Position numbers and translations under genes: made by a program. Shown here piece after piece: positions 13,109 through 19,874 of a stretch of DNA of 64,000 nt; position 1 is the stretch's first letter, and each line of letters starts with the position of its first letter. The DNA comes from Metellina segmentata (Eukaryota; Arthropoda; Arachnida; Araneae; Tetragnathidae). The stretch is taken from the NCBI GenBank assembly GCA_947359465.1, contig OX375873.1:73224278-73288277 (forward strand), in the 5' to 3' direction. The notes beneath the pieces were generated by a model. The model saw nothing but the letters and a program-made list of their open reading frames with translations. It was not told where the DNA came from and did no database searches.

Positions 13109-13130
13109 TGCGGTGCCGTGAGTGACGTCA
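12426..13130. promoter_or_regulatory. Cluster of TGACGTCA palindromes, left end
   Basis: Eight perfect TGACGTCA octamers plus three one-mismatch versions occur in about 700 bp, seven of the perfect ones within the terminal repeat. The octamer is the consensus for CREB/ATF bZIP factors in animals. Whether such host factors, the integrase or a transposon protein bind here is inference. Confidence 0.55.
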
Positions 13131-13290
13131 TTGCGGTGCCTTAGTGAGACGTTTGTGTCGCCATCTGGGGAGCAGTTTAAAAATTAAATAAATAAAATTA
13201 TATATATATCATTGAGATGCCTTAGTGAGGTGCTCGTGCCGCCATCTGGTGAGCATTTTAAAAATTAAATATATATATATATAAATATAT
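13130..13290. repeat. 81-bp tandem duplication inside the left terminal repeat
   Basis: Two copies start at 13130 and 13211. Each contains TGCCTTAGTGAG, a CGCCATCTGG block, GAGCA, TTTAAAAATTAAAT and an AT tail. They differ at about a dozen positions. This segment is not shared with the right end. Confidence 0.8.
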
Positions 13291-13292
13291 TG

Positions 13293-13384
13293 AAAAAAAA
13301 ACGTCGTTTTCGGGACTCGAACGCATGACAAAAGGTACCCGTCGGCCAAGTGTTTGGTCATTTAAACCACTCGGCCGCGGATAC
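13293..13384 (-). ncRNA. tRNA-like Pol III unit inside the Polinton
   Basis: On the minus strand a tRNA A-box-like sequence (CGGCCGAGTGG, complement of 13367-13377) precedes a B-box-like sequence (CGTTCGAGTCC, complement of 13313-13323). A run of nine T follows (complement of 13293-13301), which would end Pol III transcription. The D-arm region resembles leucine or serine tRNAs. The acceptor and T stems do not pair well by eye, so this is more likely a tRNA-derived pseudogene or a small Pol III RNA than a working tRNA. It lies 50 bp upstream of the integrase gene in the opposite direction. Confidence 0.45.
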
Positions 13385-13433
13385 CTATTTCTCTGTGCTT
13401 TATAAATCTATCTCTTTCAGAGAATAATTAGTC

Positions 13434-14486
13434 ATGGAGGAAGTTAAGAAGGTGTTTGATGACGTTGAGCATCCTGCTGGCTTAGGAAATGCACAAACCT
13501 TAAAGAAATTTTTTACCAACATTCGTTCTAAAGACATAAGGTCTATGCTTCAAAATGAAAGAGCATATACCTTACACAAAGCAGTCAGAAAAATATTTCC
13601 CAGAAATCGTGTTTACGTTTCAGGTGTTCAAGTACAGTATCAAACAGATCTAGTGGACTTAGGAAATCTTCGCAGACACAACAAAGGTTTTCGCTACTTG
13701 TTGACTGTTATTGACGTATTTTCAAAGTATGCGTGGGTTGTTCCTTTGAAAGATAAAACCGGAAAGAGTATTGTGAACGCTTTTAAAGTTATATTTAACG
13801 AACGCAAACCTTTGAAACTGCAAAGTGATCGTGGTACAGAATTTGTGAATTCGAAATTTCAAACATTTTTAAAAGCTCAAGGAGTTCACTTTTTTACAAC
13901 ATTTAATGAAACAAAAGCAAGCATCATTGAGCGTTTTAACCGGACTCTGAAAACACGTATGTGGCGATATTTTACTCACGCCAACACTTTCAATTACATC
14001 GATGTTTTGAAAAAGTTGGTTCATAGCTACAATAATTCACTTCACACCAGTATCGGACAAAAACCAGCTAGTGTAAATACTGAAAACGAAAACGAAGTCC
14101 GTAAAAAACTTTACGGTGATGCACTTCAAATACCCAGGAAGCCACTTTTCAAATTCAAAGTGGGGGATATTGTAAGAGTTTCAAAGCAAAAATTGACGTT
14201 CGAAAAAGGATATGAAAGTAATTGGTCAGAAGAATTATTTATTGTACACGAATTAGTACCTAACCCTATACCCGTGTATAAAATTAAAGATCTGTTACAT
14301 GAAGACATTCAAGGCACATTTTATGCTGAAGAATTACAGCAAGTAGCTAACAGTGACAGGTTTCCTGTGGATAAAGTTCTGAAGAAAAGGAAGAAGAAGA
14401 ACGTATTAGAGTACTTTGTAAAGTTTAAGGGATATTCAAACAAATTTAACGATTGGATACCTTCCAGAAATTTGTTTTCCCTATAA
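13434..14486 (+). CDS. INT: Polinton integrase with C-terminal chromodomain
   Basis: This 350-aa protein is a retroviral-type (RVE, RNase H fold) integrase that would join the element's ends to host DNA in the nucleus. Residues 44-65 hold the YTLHKAVRKIFPRNRV-type lead-in common to Polinton integrases. The candidate acidic triad is D72 (QTDLVDL), D132 (SDRGTEF) and E166 (SIIERFNRTL). An SH3-like segment with KFKVGDIVRVSK follows at about 238-250. The last 45 residues (LEYFVKFKGYSNKFNDW) form a chromodomain, which may steer insertion to particular chromatin. No N-terminal HHCC zinc motif is evident. The start at 13434 gives a length within the usual range. A frame starting at 14453 overlaps its end, but the next gene most likely starts at 14528. 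Confidence 0.95.
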   Translation: MEEVKKVFDDVEHPAGLGNAQTLKKFFTNIRSKDIRSMLQNERAYTLHKAVRKIFPRNRVYVSGVQVQYQTDLVDLGNLRRHNKGFRYLLTVIDVFSKYAWVVPLKDKTGKSIVNAFKVIFNERKPLKLQSDRGTEFVNSKFQTFLKAQGVHFFTTFNETKASIIERFNRTLKTRMWRYFTHANTFNYIDVLKKLVHSYNNSLHTSIGQKPASVNTENENEVRKKLYGDALQIPRKPLFKFKVGDIVRVSKQKLTFEKGYESNWSEELFIVHELVPNPIPVYKIKDLLHEDIQGTFYAEELQQVANSDRFPVDKVLKKRKKKNVLEYFVKFKGYSNKFNDWIPSRNLFSL

Positions 14487-14527
14487 AAAGGACTTCGGGG
14501 AATAAGAAAGCGGTCATTCGTACAAAA

Positions 14528-15262
14528 ATGAGTTTCTACATAACACTTCCTAGTGACGGAAGCATTGATGTCTTCACTGATAATGCTCTATCTCATTATA
14601 TAACAAGACTTCCGAAAAATTTTGAACTGTCTGGAGAATGGGAGTGTGGAATAGTTGAGTTGATCTATCCGAAAATGTGGAATAATGTAGTTCAAGATAG
14701 AAATGAATATGAGTATGATTTAGGCCTAGGTGGAAAAATGAAGTACAGAATCCCTTGTGGTTACTATGAAACACCCCAAGATATTATAGACGCTTTTGAA
14801 AAACGCATTCAAATAAAAATGATATATAATAAGCACATTAAGAAAGTGAAACTTCAATTAATTAAAGGTTCAAAGTTGAAGCTGTCTAACGGATTAGCTC
14901 AAAGTTTGGGTTTTGAACCCGATAAAGTAATTGGGGGAAATAGTATTTCAGAAACCCTAAGCATTGAGAGTCCTTATGTAGCAGACCCCAATGTGGATTT
15001 GCATTTACTGTATGTATATACTGATATAATTGAACCTCAGGTGGTTGGTGGTATCGTTGCTCCCCTATTACGCATTGTCACTGTTCAAGGTATCGATGGT
15101 CAGATGGTACACGAATTATTCGACAGACCTCATTACTATTCGATTTCTAGAAAAAATTTTCAGACCATTGAAATAGTTATAAAGACTCACACAGGACGGA
15201 ACGTGTCATTTGAACGTGGGAAAGTGATCGTGAAACTACACTTTAGACTGAAGCACCTTTAA
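14528..15262 (+). CDS. Polinton minor capsid (penton-like) protein
   Basis: The 244-aa product starts MSFYITLPSDGS. The open frame begins earlier at 14453, but that would overlap the integrase, and the conserved-looking part starts at this internal methionine, 41 nt after the integrase stop. Size, position before the major capsid gene and the motif pattern (FELSGEWECGIVELIYPKMW) fit the PX-type minor capsid protein of Polintons. That protein is known to have a single jelly-roll fold and to form the vertices of the particle. The jelly roll cannot be seen directly from sequence. It is followed after 2 nt by the next gene. Confidence 0.75.
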   Translation: MSFYITLPSDGSIDVFTDNALSHYITRLPKNFELSGEWECGIVELIYPKMWNNVVQDRNEYEYDLGLGGKMKYRIPCGYYETPQDIIDAFEKRIQIKMIYNKHIKKVKLQLIKGSKLKLSNGLAQSLGFEPDKVIGGNSISETLSIESPYVADPNVDLHLLYVYTDIIEPQVVGGIVAPLLRIVTVQGIDGQMVHELFDRPHYYSISRKNFQTIEIVIKTHTGRNVSFERGKVIVKLHFRLKHL

Positions 15263-15264
15263 AC

Positions 15265-15681
15265 ATGTATCAACCCTATCATTGCTGCACTCGTTCTTAC
15301 GAGGAATACTATTCAAATCAAGCAGGAAATGGAATGTCCTACTACAAGGGCGTTTCTTTACAAAGAGGTAGTGGAATCGGAGGTATTTTTAGGAGTATGT
15401 ATAGAATCATTTTACCATTATTCAAATCGGGTGCAAAGGCTTTCGGAAAACAAGCGTTAAGGACTGGAGTCGATATTGCAAACGATTATGTACAAGGAAA
15501 AAATTTGAAAAAGTCAGCAAAAGATAGAGTAAAGGAAGCAGCAAGCATTCTGACTGATAAAACGGCAACTAAAGTGAAATCCTTGGTTGGAGGGCATAAA
15601 AGGAAGCGTCATACTCGGAAACGATTCATTTGTAAGAAAACCCGCAAGCAGCGCGCAGCAGATATTTTCGACCATCCCTAA
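15265..15681 (+). CDS. Small basic Polinton virion-type protein
   Basis: This 138-aa protein has a glycine-rich stretch (GSGIGGIFRSMYR, about 33-45), a hydrophobic-basic helix (IILPLFKSGAKAFGKQALRTG) and a lysine/arginine-rich tail (GGHKRKRHTRKR). Similar small basic proteins occur between the capsid genes in other Polintons. The architecture recalls small adenovirus core or membrane-active proteins, but the role here is not known. It is wedged between the two capsid genes, 2 nt after the first and 1 nt before the second, so it is probably a structural or DNA-condensing component. Confidence 0.65.
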   Translation: MYQPYHCCTRSYEEYYSNQAGNGMSYYKGVSLQRGSGIGGIFRSMYRIILPLFKSGAKAFGKQALRTGVDIANDYVQGKNLKKSAKDRVKEAASILTDKTATKVKSLVGGHKRKRHTRKRFICKKTRKQRAADIFDHP

Positions 15682-15682
15682 C

Positions 15683-16990
15683 ATGGCTTTAATACGTAGC
15701 GACTCCTATCCATCCGTAAAAAGTGAGCTTGATTTGTTTTTAACTCCTCCGACACAAACATCTATAGAAAAGGGACAATGGTTGGAATATTATCCGATCG
15801 CAAATATACAAGACGATTCACCGATAGAATTTAATATTTCTGGGAGTGCTGAAGAATATATTGATTTATCAGCCACTCAACTTTACTTGAAAGTACGCAT
15901 TTTAAAGAATGGTGCAGACTTGCCCGACTCTGAACCTGTGGGTCCTATAAACTTGTTCATGCATTCCTTGTTTTCTCAAGTAGATGTGAGTTTGAATGAT
16001 CGTCTAATTTCATCATCAAGCAATACGTATCCTTACCGAGCTTACATCGAAACTTTACTCAACTACGGTTCAGATTATAAGAAAAGTTTTATGACTTCAG
16101 AATGTTTTTACAAAGACACAGCCGAACATATAGACGAAAATGACCCATTGAAAGAAAACGAAGGATTGAAGAAAAGAGCTTCAATGATTGCCAAGAGTAA
16201 AGTATTAGATATGATTGGAAACTTACATTGTGATATTTTCCACCAGGATAGGCTGTTACTAAACTTGGTGGATTTGAAAATTAGATTGATTCGAAGCAAA
16301 CCGGAATTCTGTCTAATGGCTTCACAGAAAGCACAATACAGTGTCAGTATTGATCACGCTTCCATTTTTATAAGAAAACAAAAATTATCTCCAGGGGTTT
16401 TGTTGGGGCATGCAAAAGCTCTTGAGAAGTCAAACGCTAAATATCCCTTCGATAGAGTTTTATGTAAAATGTACGCAGTGTCAGGTGGAAGTTATAGTTT
16501 TCAACAAGATAATGTTTTCCTTGGAGCCATGCCGAACAAGCTAATTATCGCCACCATCGATAACGAAGCTCTCAACGGAAGTCTGGAAAAGAACCCTCTG
16601 GAATTCAAACACTATAATTTAAATTTCATAGGTGTTTACGTGGACGGCAATCCAATCGCTTTCAAACCCATTACGCCTGATTTTGCACGTGGACAGTATA
16701 TAAGGGCTTACAATAGTCTGCTATTAGGAAGTGGAAATATAATATCAGATAAGGGAATCTATATTAACAGAGATGAATTTTCGAAAGGATATTCACTATA
16801 TTCCTTTGACTTGACTCCGGACCTTTGCAATGGAGGGCATCTCAACTTGATACAACAAGGAAATTTACGAATAGAACTGAAATTTGCATCAGCTCTGCCA
16901 AAGACTATATCCGTGTTGGTCTATGCAGAATTTCAAAGCATGATAGAAATAACCAAGTCACGCAATATATTATGTGATTTTTCAATATGA
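15683..16990 (+). CDS. MCP: Polinton major capsid protein
   Basis: The 435-aa product starts MALIRSDSYPSVKSELDLF. An upstream in-frame methionine at 15587 would overlap the preceding gene by 95 nt, so 15683 is preferred. The N-terminal part has EYYPIANIQDDSPIEFNIS and EYIDLSATQLYLKV, typical of the Polinton PY capsid protein. That family is known to have a double jelly-roll fold related to adenovirus hexon, and it would form the capsid shell. No frameshift or stop is seen, so particle formation is not excluded on this gene's account. Its stop overlaps the protease start in an ATGA junction. Confidence 0.85.
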   Translation: MALIRSDSYPSVKSELDLFLTPPTQTSIEKGQWLEYYPIANIQDDSPIEFNISGSAEEYIDLSATQLYLKVRILKNGADLPDSEPVGPINLFMHSLFSQVDVSLNDRLISSSSNTYPYRAYIETLLNYGSDYKKSFMTSECFYKDTAEHIDENDPLKENEGLKKRASMIAKSKVLDMIGNLHCDIFHQDRLLLNLVDLKIRLIRSKPEFCLMASQKAQYSVSIDHASIFIRKQKLSPGVLLGHAKALEKSNAKYPFDRVLCKMYAVSGGSYSFQQDNVFLGAMPNKLIIATIDNEALNGSLEKNPLEFKHYNLNFIGVYVDGNPIAFKPITPDFARGQYIRAYNSLLLGSGNIISDKGIYINRDEFSKGYSLYSFDLTPDLCNGGHLNLIQQGNLRIELKFASALPKTISVLVYAEFQSMIEITKSRNILCDFSI

Positions 16991-17463
16991 ATTCAATACA
17001 ATTAAATGAAATTTTAAAGCGGGATGCTTACACCAGACATCATTTCATTGGCGTGTTTGCTTGCGATAACATCCCATTGAGCTTAAAACATTATCCTACA
17101 GCACTGGTTATCAACACTGATCCAGTTTACGAAGCCGGTACTCATTGGTTAGCAGCATTTTTTATATCACCTGAGAAAGTGGAATTCTTCGATTCCTTTG
17201 GACGTTCACCTCGAGCTTTCAACAGATACATAAGCACATTTTTTAAAAGGTTTTCCAACGTGACGCACAACGATTTCCCACTTCAAAATATAAGAACCTC
17301 TGTTTGTGGACAGTATTGTATATATTACCTTAAGAACCGATGTAGAAATAATTCTTTTACTGAAATTATATCTATGTTTGGACAGAATTCAATAAATAAT
17401 GATACAATTGTGTATAATTATGTTCAAAGAAATCATAATGTATGTTTAAAATTTTTTCAATAA
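16987..17463 (+). CDS. PRO: Adenain-like cysteine protease
   Basis: This 158-aa protein is a C5-type (Ulp1-fold) cysteine protease that in Polintons is thought to process virion proteins. The likely active site is H53 (THWLAAFF), D69 (EFFDSFG) and C111 (SVCGQYCIYYL), with a candidate oxyanion-hole glutamine at Q100. The length is normal for the family. The start codon overlaps the capsid stop by four bases, so both are probably translated from one message by coupling or from separate messages. Confidence 0.92.
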   Translation: MNSIQLNEILKRDAYTRHHFIGVFACDNIPLSLKHYPTALVINTDPVYEAGTHWLAAFFISPEKVEFFDSFGRSPRAFNRYISTFFKRFSNVTHNDFPLQNIRTSVCGQYCIYYLKNRCRNNSFTEIISMFGQNSINNDTIVYNYVQRNHNVCLKFFQ

Positions 17464-17485
17464 AAAAATGTTATAAATCTGAAAA

Positions 17486-18148
17486 ATGACTCTGCTTTCT
17501 TCATTTGGCAACATGAATCCTTTAGAGTTGCGTCATCCTTTTACAGCTCTTGTTTCAGGTCCAACTTCATGCGGAAAGTCATATTTTTTAAAAAACCTTC
17601 TCGAACATCGAACTGAGGTAATTCGTCCCAATATCAACAAAATTGTATGGTTCTATGGTATCTACCAAGATTTGTATGTAAAGATATCGGGTGTGACCTT
17701 TGTAGAAGGATTTCCAGATAATTTTAATAACTATTTGAATGGAAATACACTTTTCATTATCGATGATCTAATGGTTGAATGTGGGAACGATAAACGACTA
17801 ACAAATTTATATACTAAAGGTTCCCACCATCTCAATCTATCGATTATTACAGTGACACAAAATATTTTTCATAAAGGTAAAGAGTTTAGAGAAGTATCGC
17901 TGAATAGTCATTATATGTTTTTGTTTAAGTCTCGTAGGGATGTTAGTCAAATTACATATCTTGGAAGACAGTTGTATCCTCAGAACACAAAATTTTTTAC
18001 GGAAGCTTTTCAAGACGCGACAAAGAAGCCTTACACTTATTTGTTGATTGATTTAAAACCTGATACCGAAGAGTGCCTGCGTTTGCGTACCAACATATTA
18101 CCCGGTGAAACTACGTATATTTATCAACCGCGAAATTGTTTAGCTTAA
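17486..18148 (+). CDS. ATP: Genome-packaging ATPase (FtsK/HerA type)
   Basis: The 220-aa product is the A32-like ATPase that would pump the element's DNA into capsids. The Walker A motif GPTSCGKS is at residues 25-32, the Walker B motif LFIIDDL at 89-95, and a sensor-like strand with a polar end (SIITVTQN) at 119-126. The length is typical for Polinton packaging ATPases. A methionine at residue 10 is an alternative start close to the conserved HPFTALVSG lead-in. It follows the protease after 22 nt. Confidence 0.93.
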   Translation: MTLLSSFGNMNPLELRHPFTALVSGPTSCGKSYFLKNLLEHRTEVIRPNINKIVWFYGIYQDLYVKISGVTFVEGFPDNFNNYLNGNTLFIIDDLMVECGNDKRLTNLYTKGSHHLNLSIITVTQNIFHKGKEFREVSLNSHYMFLFKSRRDVSQITYLGRQLYPQNTKFFTEAFQDATKKPYTYLLIDLKPDTEECLRLRTNILPGETTYIYQPRNCLA

Positions 18149-18161
18149 TTTAGTTGAAGTT

Positions 18162-18485
18162 ATGCCTCCAAATAAGAAAGACGTTCAAAAGCTGCTGGCT
18201 ATCAACGCATGCAATCCTGAACTACAAAAATCCTTAATAAGGAAGATTCCGATTTCAACTCTGAAATGCATCTGTGAATATTGCTTGAATCTTATAAAAG
18301 GTAACGTCTCATTGAAGCCAAGTCAAAAGGCTCGATTTCGTCATTACAAAACAGCTGTCAGAAAACTGGCCGATAAGAAAATTCCATTGTATGCGAAACG
18401 TAAGGTTTTAGTGCAAAAAGGAGGATTTTTGAATTTGCTTATTCCATCTGCTCTGAGTGTACTAGCAAGTCTAATTAATAAGTAA
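18162..18485 (+). CDS. Small conserved Polinton protein, role unknown
   Basis: This 107-aa basic protein has a helical N-terminal half with a CICEYCLNLIKGN segment (about 37-49), a basic middle (KARFRHYKTAVRKL) and a C-terminal QKGGFLNLLIPSALSVL stretch that could be an amphipathic or membrane-active helix. Proteins of this layout ending in a GGFL-type motif are a recurrent neighbour of the packaging ATPase in Polintons, as far as I recall. The function is not established. Its stop codon overlaps the next gene's start in a TAATG junction. Confidence 0.65.
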   Translation: MPPNKKDVQKLLAINACNPELQKSLIRKIPISTLKCICEYCLNLIKGNVSLKPSQKARFRHYKTAVRKLADKKIPLYAKRKVLVQKGGFLNLLIPSALSVLASLINK

Positions 18486-19123
18486 TGGAGTTTACGAAAA
18501 AATTTGTCTTGGTTCCGCACGATCAACTTTCAAAGCATGCACCTACCGAAGACAACTTATCGGATCTCGATAGAGAAATGTCTGAAATACTGAAAAGAAA
18601 ACTTTCTGACGATGAAAAAATGAAGTTATATTACCAAGTTCTTCAAAAACGTATTCATGTTGAAACACATAATCCAATCGTTAAGAAACCTATTGAAGAA
18701 TCGTATGCTACCATTACAACTGAAGAGAAACCCATAAAAAGTTTTCCTATTCAGAAATCGTCCGGAGAAAATTCAATCAAACCTCAACCTTCTACTGAAA
18801 TTCTGGATACGTTCATTGTAAGTTCTGCACCCAAAAGGAAAAAGATTGTAACCAAAAACATATTATCATTCTTAAAACAGCATAAGAATGTCATAAATTG
18901 GAATGAAAGAGGCGAAATTATTCACAACGGTAATCTAATTCCAAACTCTAACGTGATTGATTTGATTCAATCCGTTGTAAATGATGCATCCAACCAAGAA
19001 GAAATAATTGGATTTTCTCATTTTTTGAATGCTATTCACGAACTAAATATCCCGAAAACCTTTGTTAAAAAAAAGCGTGTAGCAAGAACCAATAATAAAG
19101 TTAAGTCATGGATACCTTATTAA
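18485..19123 (+). CDS. 212-aa Polinton protein, role unknown
   Basis: The protein is hydrophilic. An N-terminal region (about 1-60) is predicted helical, with a DLDREMSEILKRKLSDDEKM segment. A low-complexity linker runs from about 65 to 110 and contains PKRKKIV, a possible nuclear localisation signal. A compact C-terminal region of about 90 residues starts near NILSFLKQHKNVINW. The layout resembles a conserved Polinton protein found at this place, but I cannot assign a role. It is the last gene of the tightly packed cluster, and an AATAAA polyadenylation-type signal follows at about 19157. Confidence 0.65.
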   Translation: MEFTKKFVLVPHDQLSKHAPTEDNLSDLDREMSEILKRKLSDDEKMKLYYQVLQKRIHVETHNPIVKKPIEESYATITTEEKPIKSFPIQKSSGENSIKPQPSTEILDTFIVSSAPKRKKIVTKNILSFLKQHKNVINWNERGEIIHNGNLIPNSNVIDLIQSVVNDASNQEEIIGFSHFLNAIHELNIPKTFVKKKRVARTNNKVKSWIPY

Positions 19124-19874
19124 CAAAGAAAAAAAATGTTGTTCTGATTATCTTATAAATAAAAAATGTGTTTTATTTCCCTATCTTCGTCTACTCATTA
19201 TTTGTTACACATAATACATCTTATTTAGATATCATAACATTCCCATTCATAACACAACTAGACAAGTAAGAACAAGTCCAAGTTCGTGAAAACCTAGCCT
19301 GTTTAAGGCGACGCAAATCCCCCCTGCTAACAGCAGTTTCAACGATAACGCTTTGAGAAAGAATGCTCCTGCGAGGTTGATCGGTTGACCAGTGGTAGAA
19401 GCCCCTTTGTATCTCGAAGTGGTTTGAAATCCCCTCCTTCAGCTCAGGTGTGTCCTTTGTCGTAGGTTCTTCCCTGCAGGACTGATCACTAACCGTCGTC
19501 ATAGCCCTTTGTATCTATCTAGTACGACGCTACTTTTAAACCTACCCTGCCTCCCTATCACCTGATCCCAGGAACTAAACAACTCAACTCAACCCTATTG
19601 GTCAGTCAACTCAACCCTATTGGTCAGTCAAGTCTATATTACAACTCAGCTCCAACCCAACCTCTTTGGTCATTCAAGCCTTAGACATGAGTGAAGCTCT
19701 CCGTCCATATTTTTGTCAACTTTAACCCTTGCGTCTTAGAGAAAGCGTCCTACACCATTTTTCTCCCCCTAGTCTTCACTTGGTTTGAACTGTGTATTCA
19801 GCCATAAGCACGTTTTAAAATGAATTTGTATAACTAATTTTGTGCTGATATATTAAATATATATTCTCATAAGA
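19124..19874. other. Gap between gene cluster and polymerase, with terminal-repeat debris
   Basis: Two blocks match the right terminal repeat in the same order and orientation: 19228-19297 resembles 25575-25641, and 19560-19600 resembles 25761-25806. The clearest shared string is AGAACAAGTCCAAGTTCG. The middle is less AT-rich and unplaced. At 19590-19633 a 22-bp unit (CAACCCTATTGGTCAGTCAA plus two bases) is repeated twice, with a third decayed copy near 19653. A minus-strand open frame at 19221-19502 has no recognisable domain and overlaps the debris. The polymerase promoter should lie in the right part of this gap, but no defined promoter element was recognised. Confidence 0.75.

Noticed and set aside
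14453..14527. Upstream start for the minor capsid gene
   Set aside because: It would overlap the integrase chromodomain. The conserved-looking protein begins at the methionine at 14528.
15587..15682. Upstream start for the major capsid gene
   Set aside because: It overlaps the small basic protein by 95 nt. The ATG at 15683 directly after its stop fits the packing of the cluster.
19221..19502. 93-codon minus-strand frame inside the Polinton gap
   Set aside because: It overlaps terminal-repeat debris and shows no recognisable domain. A real small gene is possible but unsupported.
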